Notes: a model not told the origin generated them from the letters alone. A DNA stretch of 6,024 nucleotides from JBKJVQ01 sp046717125 (GCA_046717125.1 JBKJVQ010000034.1:1-6024); one strand, 5' to 3'. Positions 1 to 5,215 are shown, counted from the stretch's first letter. Made by a program: numbers and translations.

Positions 1-32
1 GGCTGCGTCTCAGCGAGGCGGCGCACGCTCAT
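1..32 (-). CDS. nuoE: NADH-quinone oxidoreductase subunit E (5' end only)
   Basis: An ATG at 32-30 opens a frame reading MSVRRLAETQ before the window ends. This is the N-terminus I know from alphaproteobacterial NuoE (24 kDa subunit, [2Fe-2S] thioredoxin-like protein of the NADH-oxidising module of complex I). The position also fits, because nuoE follows nuoD in these operons. No cysteine ligands are within the visible part. The ribosome binding site is weak: only a G-rich AGGCGGG-like stretch precedes the ATG. The call rests on ten residues plus gene order, so it is probable rather than certain. The upstream side is separated from nuoD by a small ORF and a palindromic repeat. Confidence 0.72.
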   Translation of the reverse strand, partial: MSVRRLAETQ

Positions 33-69
33 GCCCGCCTGCCGATCTGGCCGCGCGGCAGCACGGTCT

Positions 70-174
70 GGCTCCCTCCCCTTGAAAAGGGGAGGGCCCG
101 GGTGGGGATCATCGAGAAGTCGGAGACGGCCTCAAGACCCTCCTCCTGCTCCCACCGTTCAGGGGGGAGAGGCC
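70..174. repeat. GC-rich dispersed-type palindromic element between nuoD and nuoE
   Basis: The block begins GGCTCCCTCCCC and ends GGGGGGAGAGGCC, so its two ends are imperfect inverted copies of each other. Inside, 74-83 (CCCTCCCCTT) and 87-96 (AAGGGGAGGG) are perfect 10-bp inverted arms with a 3-base loop. This 'CTCCCTCCCC...GGGGAGGG...GGTGGGG' composition resembles intergenic repeats that I know to be scattered in Bradyrhizobium-like genomes. Only one copy is in this window, so its repeated nature is inferred. It lies directly upstream of nuoE in the transcript and could fold strongly in RNA. There is no U-tract on the nuo side of the hairpin, so a simple intrinsic terminator is not supported. 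Confidence 0.6.
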
Positions 175-186
175 ATCTTGTGAGAC

Positions 187-297
187 CTAACGGCGCGCGC
201 GATCTGTGCGATCCGTATGATCCGTCCGGTCTCCGCGTCCGAGGAAGCGCTTCATGATCCAGCCTATGATGATCGTTCGGAAGATGTTCTTGAGCAT
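187..297 (-). CDS. Small ORF (36 aa), short hydrophobic/basic peptide
   Basis: ATG at 297-295, stop TAG at 189-187, giving MLKNIFRTIIIGWIMKRFLG followed by a polar tail of Arg, Asp, Thr and His. An AAGGA Shine-Dalgarno (305-309) sits 7 bases before the ATG, better than that of nuoE. Residues 5-19 could form a short membrane-inserting or amphipathic helix, with basic residues at both ends; residues 23-36 are hydrophilic. I do not recognise a family. It lies 81 bases after nuoD and before nuoE on the same strand, so it would be co-transcribed with complex I. The tail is encoded by a 9-base tandem repeat (201-227). It could be a small accessory peptide of the membrane or complex I, or a chance ORF; the good ribosome site is the main support. 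Confidence 0.42.
   Translation of the reverse strand: MLKNIFRTIIIGWIMKRFLGRGDRTDHTDRTDRARR
201..227 (-). repeat. 9-bp tandem repeat, three units
   Basis: Three consecutive 9-mers on the plus strand, GATCTGTGC, GATCCGTAT and GATCCGTCC, share the core GATCYGT. On the minus strand they keep the frame of the small ORF and encode Thr-Asp-His, Thr-Asp-Arg, Thr-Asp-Arg (residues about 25-33). The unit length is a multiple of three, so expansion or contraction would not break the frame. Confidence 0.6.
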
Positions 298-378
298 GAG
301 GAAATCCTTGCCTGCTTACGGCTGGGCGCGCCGTCTTCAGAAAGAACAATTCCGCATGTCGGGAAACGTTCGGTTGCC

Positions 379-1563
379 TCACCGGTCTACCTCCCCGAAC
401 ACGATGTCGAGCGAGCCGAGAATGGCGGAAACGTCCGCCAGCATGTGACCCCGGCACATGAAATCCATCGCCTGCAGATGCGCAAATCCCGGCGCGCGGA
501 TCTTGCAGCGATAGGGCTTGTTCGAACCGTCCGAGACGAGATAGACGCCGAATTCGCCCTTCGGCGCCTCGACCGCAGCGTACACCTCGCCGGCGGGGAC
601 GTGATAGCCCTCCGTATACAGTTTGAAATGATGGATCAGCGCCTCCATCGAGCGCTTCATCTCGGCGCGCTTGGGCGGCACGATCTTGTTGTTCAGGACC
701 GATACCGGTCCCGGCGTCCGCATGAGGCGCGCGCAGCATTGTTTCATGATGCGAATCGACTGCCGCATCTCCTCCATGCGGATCAGGTAGCGATCGTAAT
801 TGTCGCCGTGCTTGCCGACCGGAATATCGAAATCCATGTCGGTGTAGCACTCGTAAGGCTGACTCTTGCGCAGATCCCACGCCGCGCCCGAGCCGCGCAC
901 CATCACGCCGGAAAAGCCGTAAGCCCAGCACTCGTCGAGGCTGACGACGCCGATATCCACGTTGCGCTGTTTGAAAATGCGGTTGCCGGTGAGCAGTTCG
1001 TCGATGTCGTCGACGACCTTCAGGAACGGATCACAGAAGGCGTCGATGTCCTCGACCAGTGCGGGCGGCAGGTCCTGATGCACGCCGCCCGGACGCACAT
1101 AGGCCGCATGCATGCGGCTGCCCGACGCGCGCTCATAGAACACCATCAGCTTCTCGCGTTCCTCGAAGCCCCAGAGCGGCGGCGTCAGCGCGCCGACATC
1201 CATGGCCTGCGTCGTGACGTTGAGGAGATGCGAGAGCAGCCGGCCGATCTCGGAATACAGCACACGGATGAGCTGCCCGCGGATTGGCACTTCGATGCCG
1301 ACCAGCTTCTCGATCGCAAGCGCGTAGGCATGTTCCTGGTTCATCGGCGCGACATAGTCGAGCCGGTCGAAATAGGGCAGCGCCTGCAGGTAGGTCTTGT
1401 GCTCGATCAGCTTCTCGGTGCCGCGATGCAGGAGCCCGATATGCGGATCGACCCGCTCCACGACCTCGCCGTCGAGCTCGAGCACGAGGCGCAGCACACC
1501 GTGCGCCGCCGGATGCTGCGGCCCGAAATTGATCGTGAAGTTGCGGATTTCGGCTTCAGGCAT
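379..1563 (-). CDS. nuoD: NADH-quinone oxidoreductase subunit D (49 kDa)
   Basis: Full-length 394-residue NuoD, the hydrogenase-large-subunit-like protein of the complex I Q-module. With NuoB it forms the quinone head-group pocket on the cytoplasmic side of the membrane. The family landmarks are visible: GPQHPAAHG at 14-22 (loop with the quinone-site His), LHRGTEK at 45-51, and RLDY at 67-70, whose Tyr corresponds by motif to the quinone-ligating Tyr of the family. The strongly conserved C-terminal segment (SDGSNKPYRCKIRAP, then ASLDIVFGEVDR-like end) is intact. The ATG at 1563 has a GAGGG site 5 bases upstream and overlaps the preceding GFA gene by 8 bases, which suggests translational coupling. 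No frameshift or missing region is seen. Confidence 0.97.
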   Translation of the reverse strand: MPEAEIRNFTINFGPQHPAAHGVLRLVLELDGEVVERVDPHIGLLHRGTEKLIEHKTYLQALPYFDRLDYVAPMNQEHAYALAIEKLVGIEVPIRGQLIRVLYSEIGRLLSHLLNVTTQAMDVGALTPPLWGFEEREKLMVFYERASGSRMHAAYVRPGGVHQDLPPALVEDIDAFCDPFLKVVDDIDELLTGNRIFKQRNVDIGVVSLDECWAYGFSGVMVRGSGAAWDLRKSQPYECYTDMDFDIPVGKHGDNYDRYLIRMEEMRQSIRIMKQCCARLMRTPGPVSVLNNKIVPPKRAEMKRSMEALIHHFKLYTEGYHVPAGEVYAAVEAPKGEFGVYLVSDGSNKPYRCKIRAPGFAHLQAMDFMCRGHMLADVSAILGSLDIVFGEVDR

Positions 1564-1996
1564 CCTTGCCCTCGGGACTGACGCCCATCGCCGCCATCAC
1601 TTTCGCGCCGGTCATCATCTTGGTTTGATTAGCGAAATCGTAAAAGGCCGGCTTCTCTTCCACAAAAATCTGGGTCTCGAATGTGAGCCGCTTCGGCTCG
1701 TCCAGCGCGCCGACCGCGATCGCCAGGTGGCTGTCGTCCATGGCGCGCCACCAGAGCGACGTGCCGCAGTTCTTGCAGAAGCCGCGCGTGCCCCAGTCCG
1801 AGGATTGATAGTAGGTCACGTTCTCAGCGCCGGTGATGGCAGGAGGCCCAGCTGCTTCGATGCACATGAAGGGTCCGCCGGTCCAGCGGCGGCACATCGA
1901 GCAATGGCAGACGCCGAAGCCGGGCTCCTTGAATTCTGCGGTGAAGCGCACCGCGCCGCAGAGGCACTTTCCGGACATTCCGAGATTTTCGCTCAT
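1556..1996 (-). CDS. GFA family zinc-binding protein (glutathione-dependent formaldehyde-activating enzyme-like)
   Basis: A 146-residue protein of the GFA (Mss4-like) fold. The cysteine pattern is complete: C11-x-C13 and C74-x-x-C77 match the structural zinc site, and C30-x-C32-x-x-C35 matches the catalytic-type zinc site of Paracoccus Gfa. Members of this family include the proposed S-hydroxymethylglutathione synthase, but most have no proven substrate, so the activity here is open. The start at 1996 (MSENLGMSGKCLCG) is chosen because it has GGGAG 7 bases upstream and overlaps the preceding stop as ATGA; upstream extension to 2044 would run inside the thioesterase gene. The end overlaps nuoD by 8 bases. 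Its placement inside the nuo operon is unusual. A cytosolic location is expected, as there is no signal peptide. Confidence 0.9.
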   Translation of the reverse strand: MSENLGMSGKCLCGAVRFTAEFKEPGFGVCHCSMCRRWTGGPFMCIEAAGPPAITGAENVTYYQSSDWGTRGFCKNCGTSLWWRAMDDSHLAIAVGALDEPKRLTFETQIFVEEKPAFYDFANQTKMMTGAKVMAAMGVSPEGKDA

Positions 1997-2415
1997 GCCG
2001 CCACTCCCGACTTTGCTGCAAGCCCCTGGTTGAACCGGTCCCACTTCACGATAAACCGCTCATGCGTTCCCGCGCCGATTTCGTCGACGCCGTCATGCGC
2101 TTTGATCGCGAATTTCAAGCGCGGACCGCGCACCTCAATACATTCCACGTCGACCGTGACGACCATGCCGGGGAGCGTCGCAGCCTTGTGCGAGATGTCG
2201 ATATGCGTGCCGAGACTGCCTTCGCCTTCGTTCAGATGCGGCTCCAGCAAACGCATGCAGGTCCACTCGATCAGTCCGACCATGAAGCCGGTCGCAAACA
2301 CCTCCGGCATGGCGCTGAACTGAGGCGATTCCGGATAGAGCTGCGGCACCGTCTTGGAGACCGGCACCTCGAACTGAAAGCGATGGGCGAGGCCGGCGGC
2401 GAGCGTGTGCTTCAT
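1993..2415 (-). CDS. FlK-type (fluoroacetyl-CoA-like) hotdog thioesterase
   Basis: A 140-residue single hotdog-fold protein closely resembling the 139-residue fluoroacetyl-CoA thioesterase FlK of Streptomyces cattleya. From memory of FlK, the two align without gaps, sharing KTV.-LYPESP, PEVFATGFMVGL.EW, GEGSLGT and AHDGVDEIG.GTHER. The published FlK catalytic residues occur at identical numbers here: Thr42, Glu50, His76, as well as Gly69 and Arg120. The FlK 'gate' Phe36 is Met36 here; Phe33 is kept. The expected reaction is hydrolysis of a short acyl-CoA thioester in the cytosol; the actual substrate is unknown. The start at 2415 is chosen because GGGAAGGG lies 6 bases upstream and the ATG overlaps the nuoC stop as ATGA. 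Its own stop overlaps the GFA start in the same way. Confidence 0.9.
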   Translation of the reverse strand: MKHTLAAGLAHRFQFEVPVSKTVPQLYPESPQFSAMPEVFATGFMVGLIEWTCMRLLEPHLNEGEGSLGTHIDISHKAATLPGMVVTVDVECIEVRGPRLKFAIKAHDGVDEIGAGTHERFIVKWDRFNQGLAAKSGVAA

Positions 2416-3035
2416 GCGTCGCCCTTCCCGCCGTTGCGCGTCGCCTTCTCGTCGCCAGGCAGCACGTGGTCGAGCCCTTCCCACGGGCTGAGGAAATCGA
2501 AGTTCCGGAATTCCTGGTTCAGCTTGACGGGCTCGTAGACGACGCGCTTGCGGGAGGTGTCGTAACGCACCTCGACATAGCCCGTGAGCGGAAAGTCCTT
2601 GCGCAGCGGATAACCCTGAAAGCCGTAATCGGTGAGGATGCGCCGTAGATCCGGATGGCCCGAGAACGGCACGCCATACATGTCGAAAGCCTCCCGCTCG
2701 AACCAGTTCGCGGCCGGGAAAATCTCGACGATGCTCGGCACCGGCGCTGACCCGTCCGTTTCCAGCTTCACCCGGACGCGCATATTCTTCTTAGGACTCA
2801 GGAGGTGATAGACGATCTCGAACCGCGCCTCGCGCTCGGGATAATCCGCGCCGCAAATATCGATCAGGCAGATGAATTGCGTCGCGTCGTCATCACGCAG
2901 GGTACGCATGACATCGACGATGCTCTCGGGCGCAACGATCAGCGTCAGCTCGCCCCGACCGGTCTGCTGACGCAGAACCGCCTTGCCGAGCCGGTCGGCC
3001 AGCGTCCCGCCGAGTTCGGTCAGCCTGTCATTCAT
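2412..3035 (-). CDS. nuoC: NADH-quinone oxidoreductase subunit C (30 kDa)
   Basis: A 207-residue NuoC, a peripheral Q-module subunit without cofactors that braces NuoD and NuoB. The complex I 30-kDa signature is present: WFEREAFDMYGVPF at 111-124, followed by GHPDLRRIL (127-134) and GYPLRKDFPL (141-150). The C-terminus VKLNQEFRNFDFLSPWEG is also typical. I prefer the ATG at 3035 (MNDRLTELGG). The longer frame to 3080 begins with TTG and adds 15 residues without family resemblance. The ribosome site before 3035 is poor (GGGGA about 15 bases away), so the start is less certain than the gene. The stop overlaps the thioesterase start (ATGA). A 156-base spacer with a composite palindrome separates it from nuoB. 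Confidence 0.95.
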   Translation of the reverse strand: MNDRLTELGGTLADRLGKAVLRQQTGRGELTLIVAPESIVDVMRTLRDDDATQFICLIDICGADYPEREARFEIVYHLLSPKKNMRVRVKLETDGSAPVPSIVEIFPAANWFEREAFDMYGVPFSGHPDLRRILTDYGFQGYPLRKDFPLTGYVEVRYDTSRKRVVYEPVKLNQEFRNFDFLSPWEGLDHVLPGDEKATRNGGKGDA

Positions 3036-3114
3036 GTCGCCGCATAATCCCCGGATCACGATGACTTGCGGTTGACCCAACCCAAGTCATAAACGTGATC
3101 GATTCTAACAGGTT

Positions 3115-3187
3115 GAGCATGATGTTGTCCGAAAACCGCTTCACACCCCGGATCAGGTCCGGGGCAGGCTTTTTCGGCATCATGCTC
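3115..3187. repeat. Composite intergenic palindrome (GAGCATGATG...CATCATGCTC) between nuoB and nuoC
   Basis: Perfect 10-bp inverted ends, GAGCATGATG at 3115-3124 and CATCATGCTC at 3178-3187. Just inside these, CCGAAAA (3130-3136) faces TTTTTCGG (3170-3177), extending the stem imperfectly. The centre holds a second perfect hairpin, CCCCGGA (3146-3152) / TCCGGGG (3158-3164) with a 5-base loop. The outer part resembles the GAGCATGAT...ATCATGCTC dispersed repeat known from Bradyrhizobium-type genomes, and the inner CCCCGGATCAGGTCCGGGG part resembles another common repeat of that group. It begins 4 bases after the nuoB stop and would fold in the nuo mRNA, possibly protecting nuoAB message ends or damping downstream expression; that role is inference. 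Confidence 0.78.
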
Positions 3188-3191
3188 TAGC

Positions 3192-3749
3192 TCAGCGCTC
3201 GATCGTCCCGACCCGTCTGATTTTCTTCTGTAGCAGGAGCACGCCATAGACGAGCGCCTCCGCCGTGGGCGGGCATCCCGGCACGTAGATATCGACCGGC
3301 ACGATCCGGTCGCAGCCGCGCACGACCGCATAGGAATAATGGTAGTAGCCGCCGCCGTTGGCGCAGCTTCCCATCGAGATGACGTAGCGCGGCTCCGGCA
3401 TCTGGTCGTAGACCTTGCGCAAGGCGGGCGCCATCTTGTTGGTCAGCGTGCCGGCGACGATCATCACATCGCTCTGCCGTGGCGAGGCGCGCGGTGCGAA
3501 ACCGAAGCGCTCGAGATCGTAGCGCGGCATCGACGATTGCATCATCTCGACCGCGCAGCAGGCCAGCCCGAACGTCATCCACATGAGCGAGCCGGTGCGC
3601 GCCCAGTTGATGAGATCGTCAGCGGTCGTCAGGAGGAACCCCTTGTCGGACAGCTCCGCCGAATTGTCGGGCGAGAACGCCGGCCGTGCCGCCGGCTCGC
3701 TGCGACCTTCGCGCGGCTGATCGTAGGCGGGCGGCAGGATCAATCCCAT
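3192..3749 (-). CDS. nuoB: NADH-quinone oxidoreductase subunit B (20 kDa, N2 cluster)
   Basis: A 185-residue NuoB (PSST), which carries the terminal [4Fe-4S] cluster N2 that passes electrons to quinone. All four ligands are visible: the tandem Cys64-Cys65 in FGLACCAVEMM, Cys129 in GSCANGGG and Cys159 in VPGCPPTAEAL. The start at 3749 (MGLILPPAYD) is chosen because GGAAGGGAG lies 7 bases upstream. A GTG at 3770 would add seven residues but would use that ribosome site as coding sequence. It overlaps nuoA by 10 bases, indicating coupling. The first 35 residues are variable and proline-rich, as usual for this subunit. It is complete and unbroken. Confidence 0.96.
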   Translation of the reverse strand: MGLILPPAYDQPREGRSEPAARPAFSPDNSAELSDKGFLLTTADDLINWARTGSLMWMTFGLACCAVEMMQSSMPRYDLERFGFAPRASPRQSDVMIVAGTLTNKMAPALRKVYDQMPEPRYVISMGSCANGGGYYHYSYAVVRGCDRIVPVDIYVPGCPPTAEALVYGVLLLQKKIRRVGTIER

Positions 3750-4105
3750 TCGAGCGCTCCCTTCCGCCACTCATATATGAAGCCGATGGTGAGCACGCCA
3801 AGGAAGACCATCATCGACCAGAACCCGGCCGATCCCACCTCCCGGAAGGCGACGGCCCAGGGAAACAGGAACGCCACTTCGAGGTCGAAAATGATGAACA
3901 GCAGCGAGACGAGATAGAAGCGCACATCGAACTTCATGCGCGCGTCGTCGAAGGCCGCGAAGCCGCACTCATAGGCGGCGACTTTTTCGGGGTCGGGGTT
4001 GCGGTAGGCGATGATGAAAGGCGCGATCATGAGCGCCGCGCCGATGAACAGCGATACGCCGATGAAGATCGCCAGCGGGAGATATTGCTGCAGGAGTTCG
4101 GGCAT
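3740..4105 (-). CDS. nuoA: NADH-quinone oxidoreductase subunit A
   Basis: A 121-residue NuoA (ND3 homologue), a small membrane subunit at the junction of the peripheral and membrane arms of complex I. Three membrane segments are evident at about 9-33, 63-84 and 95-112. The long loop after the first carries YECGF (45-49), whose Cys47 corresponds to the ND3 loop cysteine used to monitor active/deactive states in mitochondria. FDLE (73-76) supplies the conserved acidic residues in the second segment. The frame is open to 4198, but those 31 extra residues are low-complexity and the family starts near MPELLQQYLP, so I use 4105. The ribosome site is weak. It is the first gene of the nuo operon and overlaps nuoB by 10 bases. 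Confidence 0.95.
   Translation of the reverse strand: MPELLQQYLPLAIFIGVSLFIGAALMIAPFIIAYRNPDPEKVAAYECGFAAFDDARMKFDVRFYLVSLLFIIFDLEVAFLFPWAVAFREVGSAGFWSMMVFLGVLTIGFIYEWRKGALEWD
3757..3765 (-). promoter_or_regulatory. Strong Shine-Dalgarno for nuoB (decides the start)
   Basis: The minus-strand GGAAGGGAG is 7 bases before the ATG at 3749 and lies inside the 3' end of nuoA. It favours this ATG over the upstream GTG at 3770. Confidence 0.7.
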
Positions 4106-4150
4106 GGTCTCGCATGGCGGGCGATTCTGGCCCGCTTCTTTTCCTGCGAG

Positions 4151-4179
4151 GCTTAGCGCACCTCCGCCTGCCCCGCAAG
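4151..4179 (-). promoter_or_regulatory. nuoA: Weak candidate promoter for the nuo operon
   Basis: On the minus strand CTTGCG (4174-4179) and CTAAGC (4151-4156) are 17 bases apart, a partial match to the alphaproteobacterial CTTGAC-N17-CTATAT pattern. It lies 46 bases before the nuoA ATG. The -10 match is poor, so this is only a candidate. The nuo operon may also be read from an upstream promoter through the M15 gene. Confidence 0.22.
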
Positions 4180-4202
4180 GCGACCGGAAGACACGCAACG
4201 GA

Positions 4203-4240
4203 GAGTCATGCGCGGGATTTTCAGTCCCGCGCCGCGACTC
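4203..4240 (-). terminator. Stem-loop after the M15 peptidase gene
   Basis: A perfect 8-bp stem, GCGCGGGA (4210-4217) with TCCCGCGC (4225-4232) and a 7-base loop, is extended by an outer 5-bp stem GAGTC (4203-4207) / GACTC (4236-4240) across a small internal loop. It starts 2 bases after the stop codon of the M15 gene. No U-tract follows on the minus strand, so it may be a factor-dependent or partial terminator, or a mRNA 3'-end stabiliser, separating this gene from nuoA. Confidence 0.45.
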
Positions 4241-4242
4241 AA

Positions 4243-4935
4243 TCAGCCTTGATAGCCGGGCAGTTTCGAGGCCTGGCTTTGCACACCTGAATCGCCGCCG
4301 CGGCGCTCGGCGCGGTTGCGGTCAGACCGTGACGCGTAGCGACGCCCGCGTGAGGAGGCGGTCGCCCTAGACGCGCGCCGCGACGCCGCACGACTGCGAG
4401 AGCGGTAGCCCGCGACAGCCACGCCGCGGCCGCCGCGCCGGGCCGATGCCGTGCGGCTTCCGCCGCCACGACGTGTCGACGCATACCGGCTACTGCCGCC
4501 ACGACGCGCAGACGCAGACCGGCTGCCACCACGTCCGCGCGCCAACCTGGTGCGCTTACCCGAGCCGTTGTGCCAAGTGTGATCGCCGCCATTGTCGATA
4601 TGGATATGGCTGTGACGGCCCGAATAGGTGCCGAGGCCGCCAGAATGATTGGCCCGGAGCCATGCCACGACGGCCGCATGCTGGCCTTTTGCGGGGTGGA
4701 AATCCACGGCCCGGCAATCGGCATGCTTGCTGCGCCGCCCGGTGCCCCGGACGCGCGCGCCGGGACGGTGGCTTGAGATCACCTGCACCGGCCCGAACTT
4801 GGCCTCGACGTGGTTGAGGGTAGCTTTCAATTCGCCGGGAAGACAGGCCGTGGAAATCGATCCATGGGCGGCGGCGGGGTCAATGCTGGAGGCAAAACCG
4901 ACAAATACAGCAAAGACAAAAAATACTCTTCGCAT
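4243..4935 (-). CDS. Secreted M15-family (D-Ala-D-Ala carboxypeptidase-like) metallopeptidase with RG-rich tail
   Basis: A 230-residue exported protein. Residues 1-23 form a signal peptide (MRR, hydrophobic core, cleavage likely after PAAA at 20-23). The catalytic domain spans about 28-120: S69-x-H71-x6-D78 fits the M15 motif SxHxxGxAxD, with Cys74 where Gly is usual, and HSHIHID at 108-114 supplies the third zinc ligand. By family it should cleave peptide cross-links or stem peptides of peptidoglycan in the periplasm; it resembles the Peptidase_M15_3/YcbK-like group. Residues about 127-213 are an Arg-, Ser- and Gly-rich low-complexity region with three 11-residue repeats. A GGAG site (4942-4945) is 6 bases before the ATG. 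It lies upstream of nuoA on the same strand, and I see no functional link with complex I. Confidence 0.87.
   Translation of the reverse strand: MRRVFFVFAVFVGFASSIDPAAAHGSISTACLPGELKATLNHVEAKFGPVQVISSHRPGARVRGTGRRSKHADCRAVDFHPAKGQHAAVVAWLRANHSGGLGTYSGRHSHIHIDNGGDHTWHNGSGKRTRLARGRGGSRSASARRGGSSRYASTRRGGGSRTASARRGGRGVAVAGYRSRSRAASRRASRATASSRGRRYASRSDRNRAERRGGDSGVQSQASKLPGYQG
4441..4539 (-). repeat. Three in-frame 33-bp repeats in the M15 tail
   Basis: Residues 133-143 (RGRGGSRSASA), 144-154 (RRGGSSRYAST) and 155-165 (RRGGGSRTASA) are three consecutive copies of an 11-residue unit, encoded at 4507-4539, 4474-4506 and 4441-4473. The copies have diverged but stay in register. They make up the start of the basic tail. 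Confidence 0.7.
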
Positions 4936-5008
4936 ACAAAGCTCCGGATTAGTTGGGGGAGCGCAACGTATTCATCCGTAATCCGACCATTACGTGACGA
5001 TGATTGAG

Positions 5009-5028
5009 ACAAAATGCGAATATTTTGT
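5009..5028. promoter_or_regulatory. Operator-like inverted repeat upstream of the M15 gene
   Basis: Perfect 7-bp arms ACAAAAT (5009-5015) and ATTTTGT (5022-5028) flank GCGAAT. It is an AT-rich spot in a GC-rich region, 74 bases before the M15 start codon. The spacing suits a dimeric regulator site, though it could also be a small hairpin. The octamer ATGCGAAT, part of this site (5014-5021), occurs again at 5072-5079. I could not assign a convincing -35/-10 pair here. Apart from this, the 4936-5138 spacer shows no gene that I can support. Confidence 0.35.
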
Positions 5029-5138
5029 GCGGCGGCTGCGCACTATTGTCGCATTGTTGTGCACGCAACCCATGCGAATTCAACGCGGGCCGATCGCGGC
5101 GTTCGACGATGATTGTTTTTGAGGATTTAGGAATTGAA

Positions 5139-5215
<77 letters not shown>

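Noticed and set aside
29..931. 300-codon minus-strand open frame reaching past the end of nuoD
   Set aside because: Inside nuoD it is an out-of-frame shadow. Beyond nuoD it runs through the small ORF in another frame and through the palindromic repeat; the end of its translation is the repeat, not a protein.
217..1581. 454-codon plus-strand open frame
   Set aside because: It lies antisense to nuoD, whose family motifs are unmistakable. Its protein is rich in His, Arg and Asp without any recognisable domain, typical of the complement of a high-GC gene.
3036..3080. Longer NuoC starting at TTG 3080
   Set aside because: It adds 15 residues without family similarity and uses a rare start codon; the ATG at 3035 gives the usual NuoC length. 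The weak ribosome site at 3035 leaves some doubt.
4117..4144. Plus-strand terminator-like hairpin (GCGGGC-N7-GCCCGC followed by TTCTTTT)
   Set aside because: It would act only on plus-strand transcripts, and no plus-strand gene lies upstream. On the minus strand it would just be a small hairpin in the nuoA leader. Kept as a possible chance structure.
4243..4650. Frameshift as the origin of the Arg-rich M15 tail
   Set aside because: The tail contains ordered in-register 11-residue repeats and a less biased ending (SKLPGYQG), which suits a selected frame better than a shifted one. Without an orthologue this cannot be excluded fully.
4827..5012. 61-codon minus-strand ORF overlapping the start of the M15 gene
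   Set aside because: It is in another frame from the M15 signal peptide, has no family resemblance, and the M15 start has its own good ribosome site.
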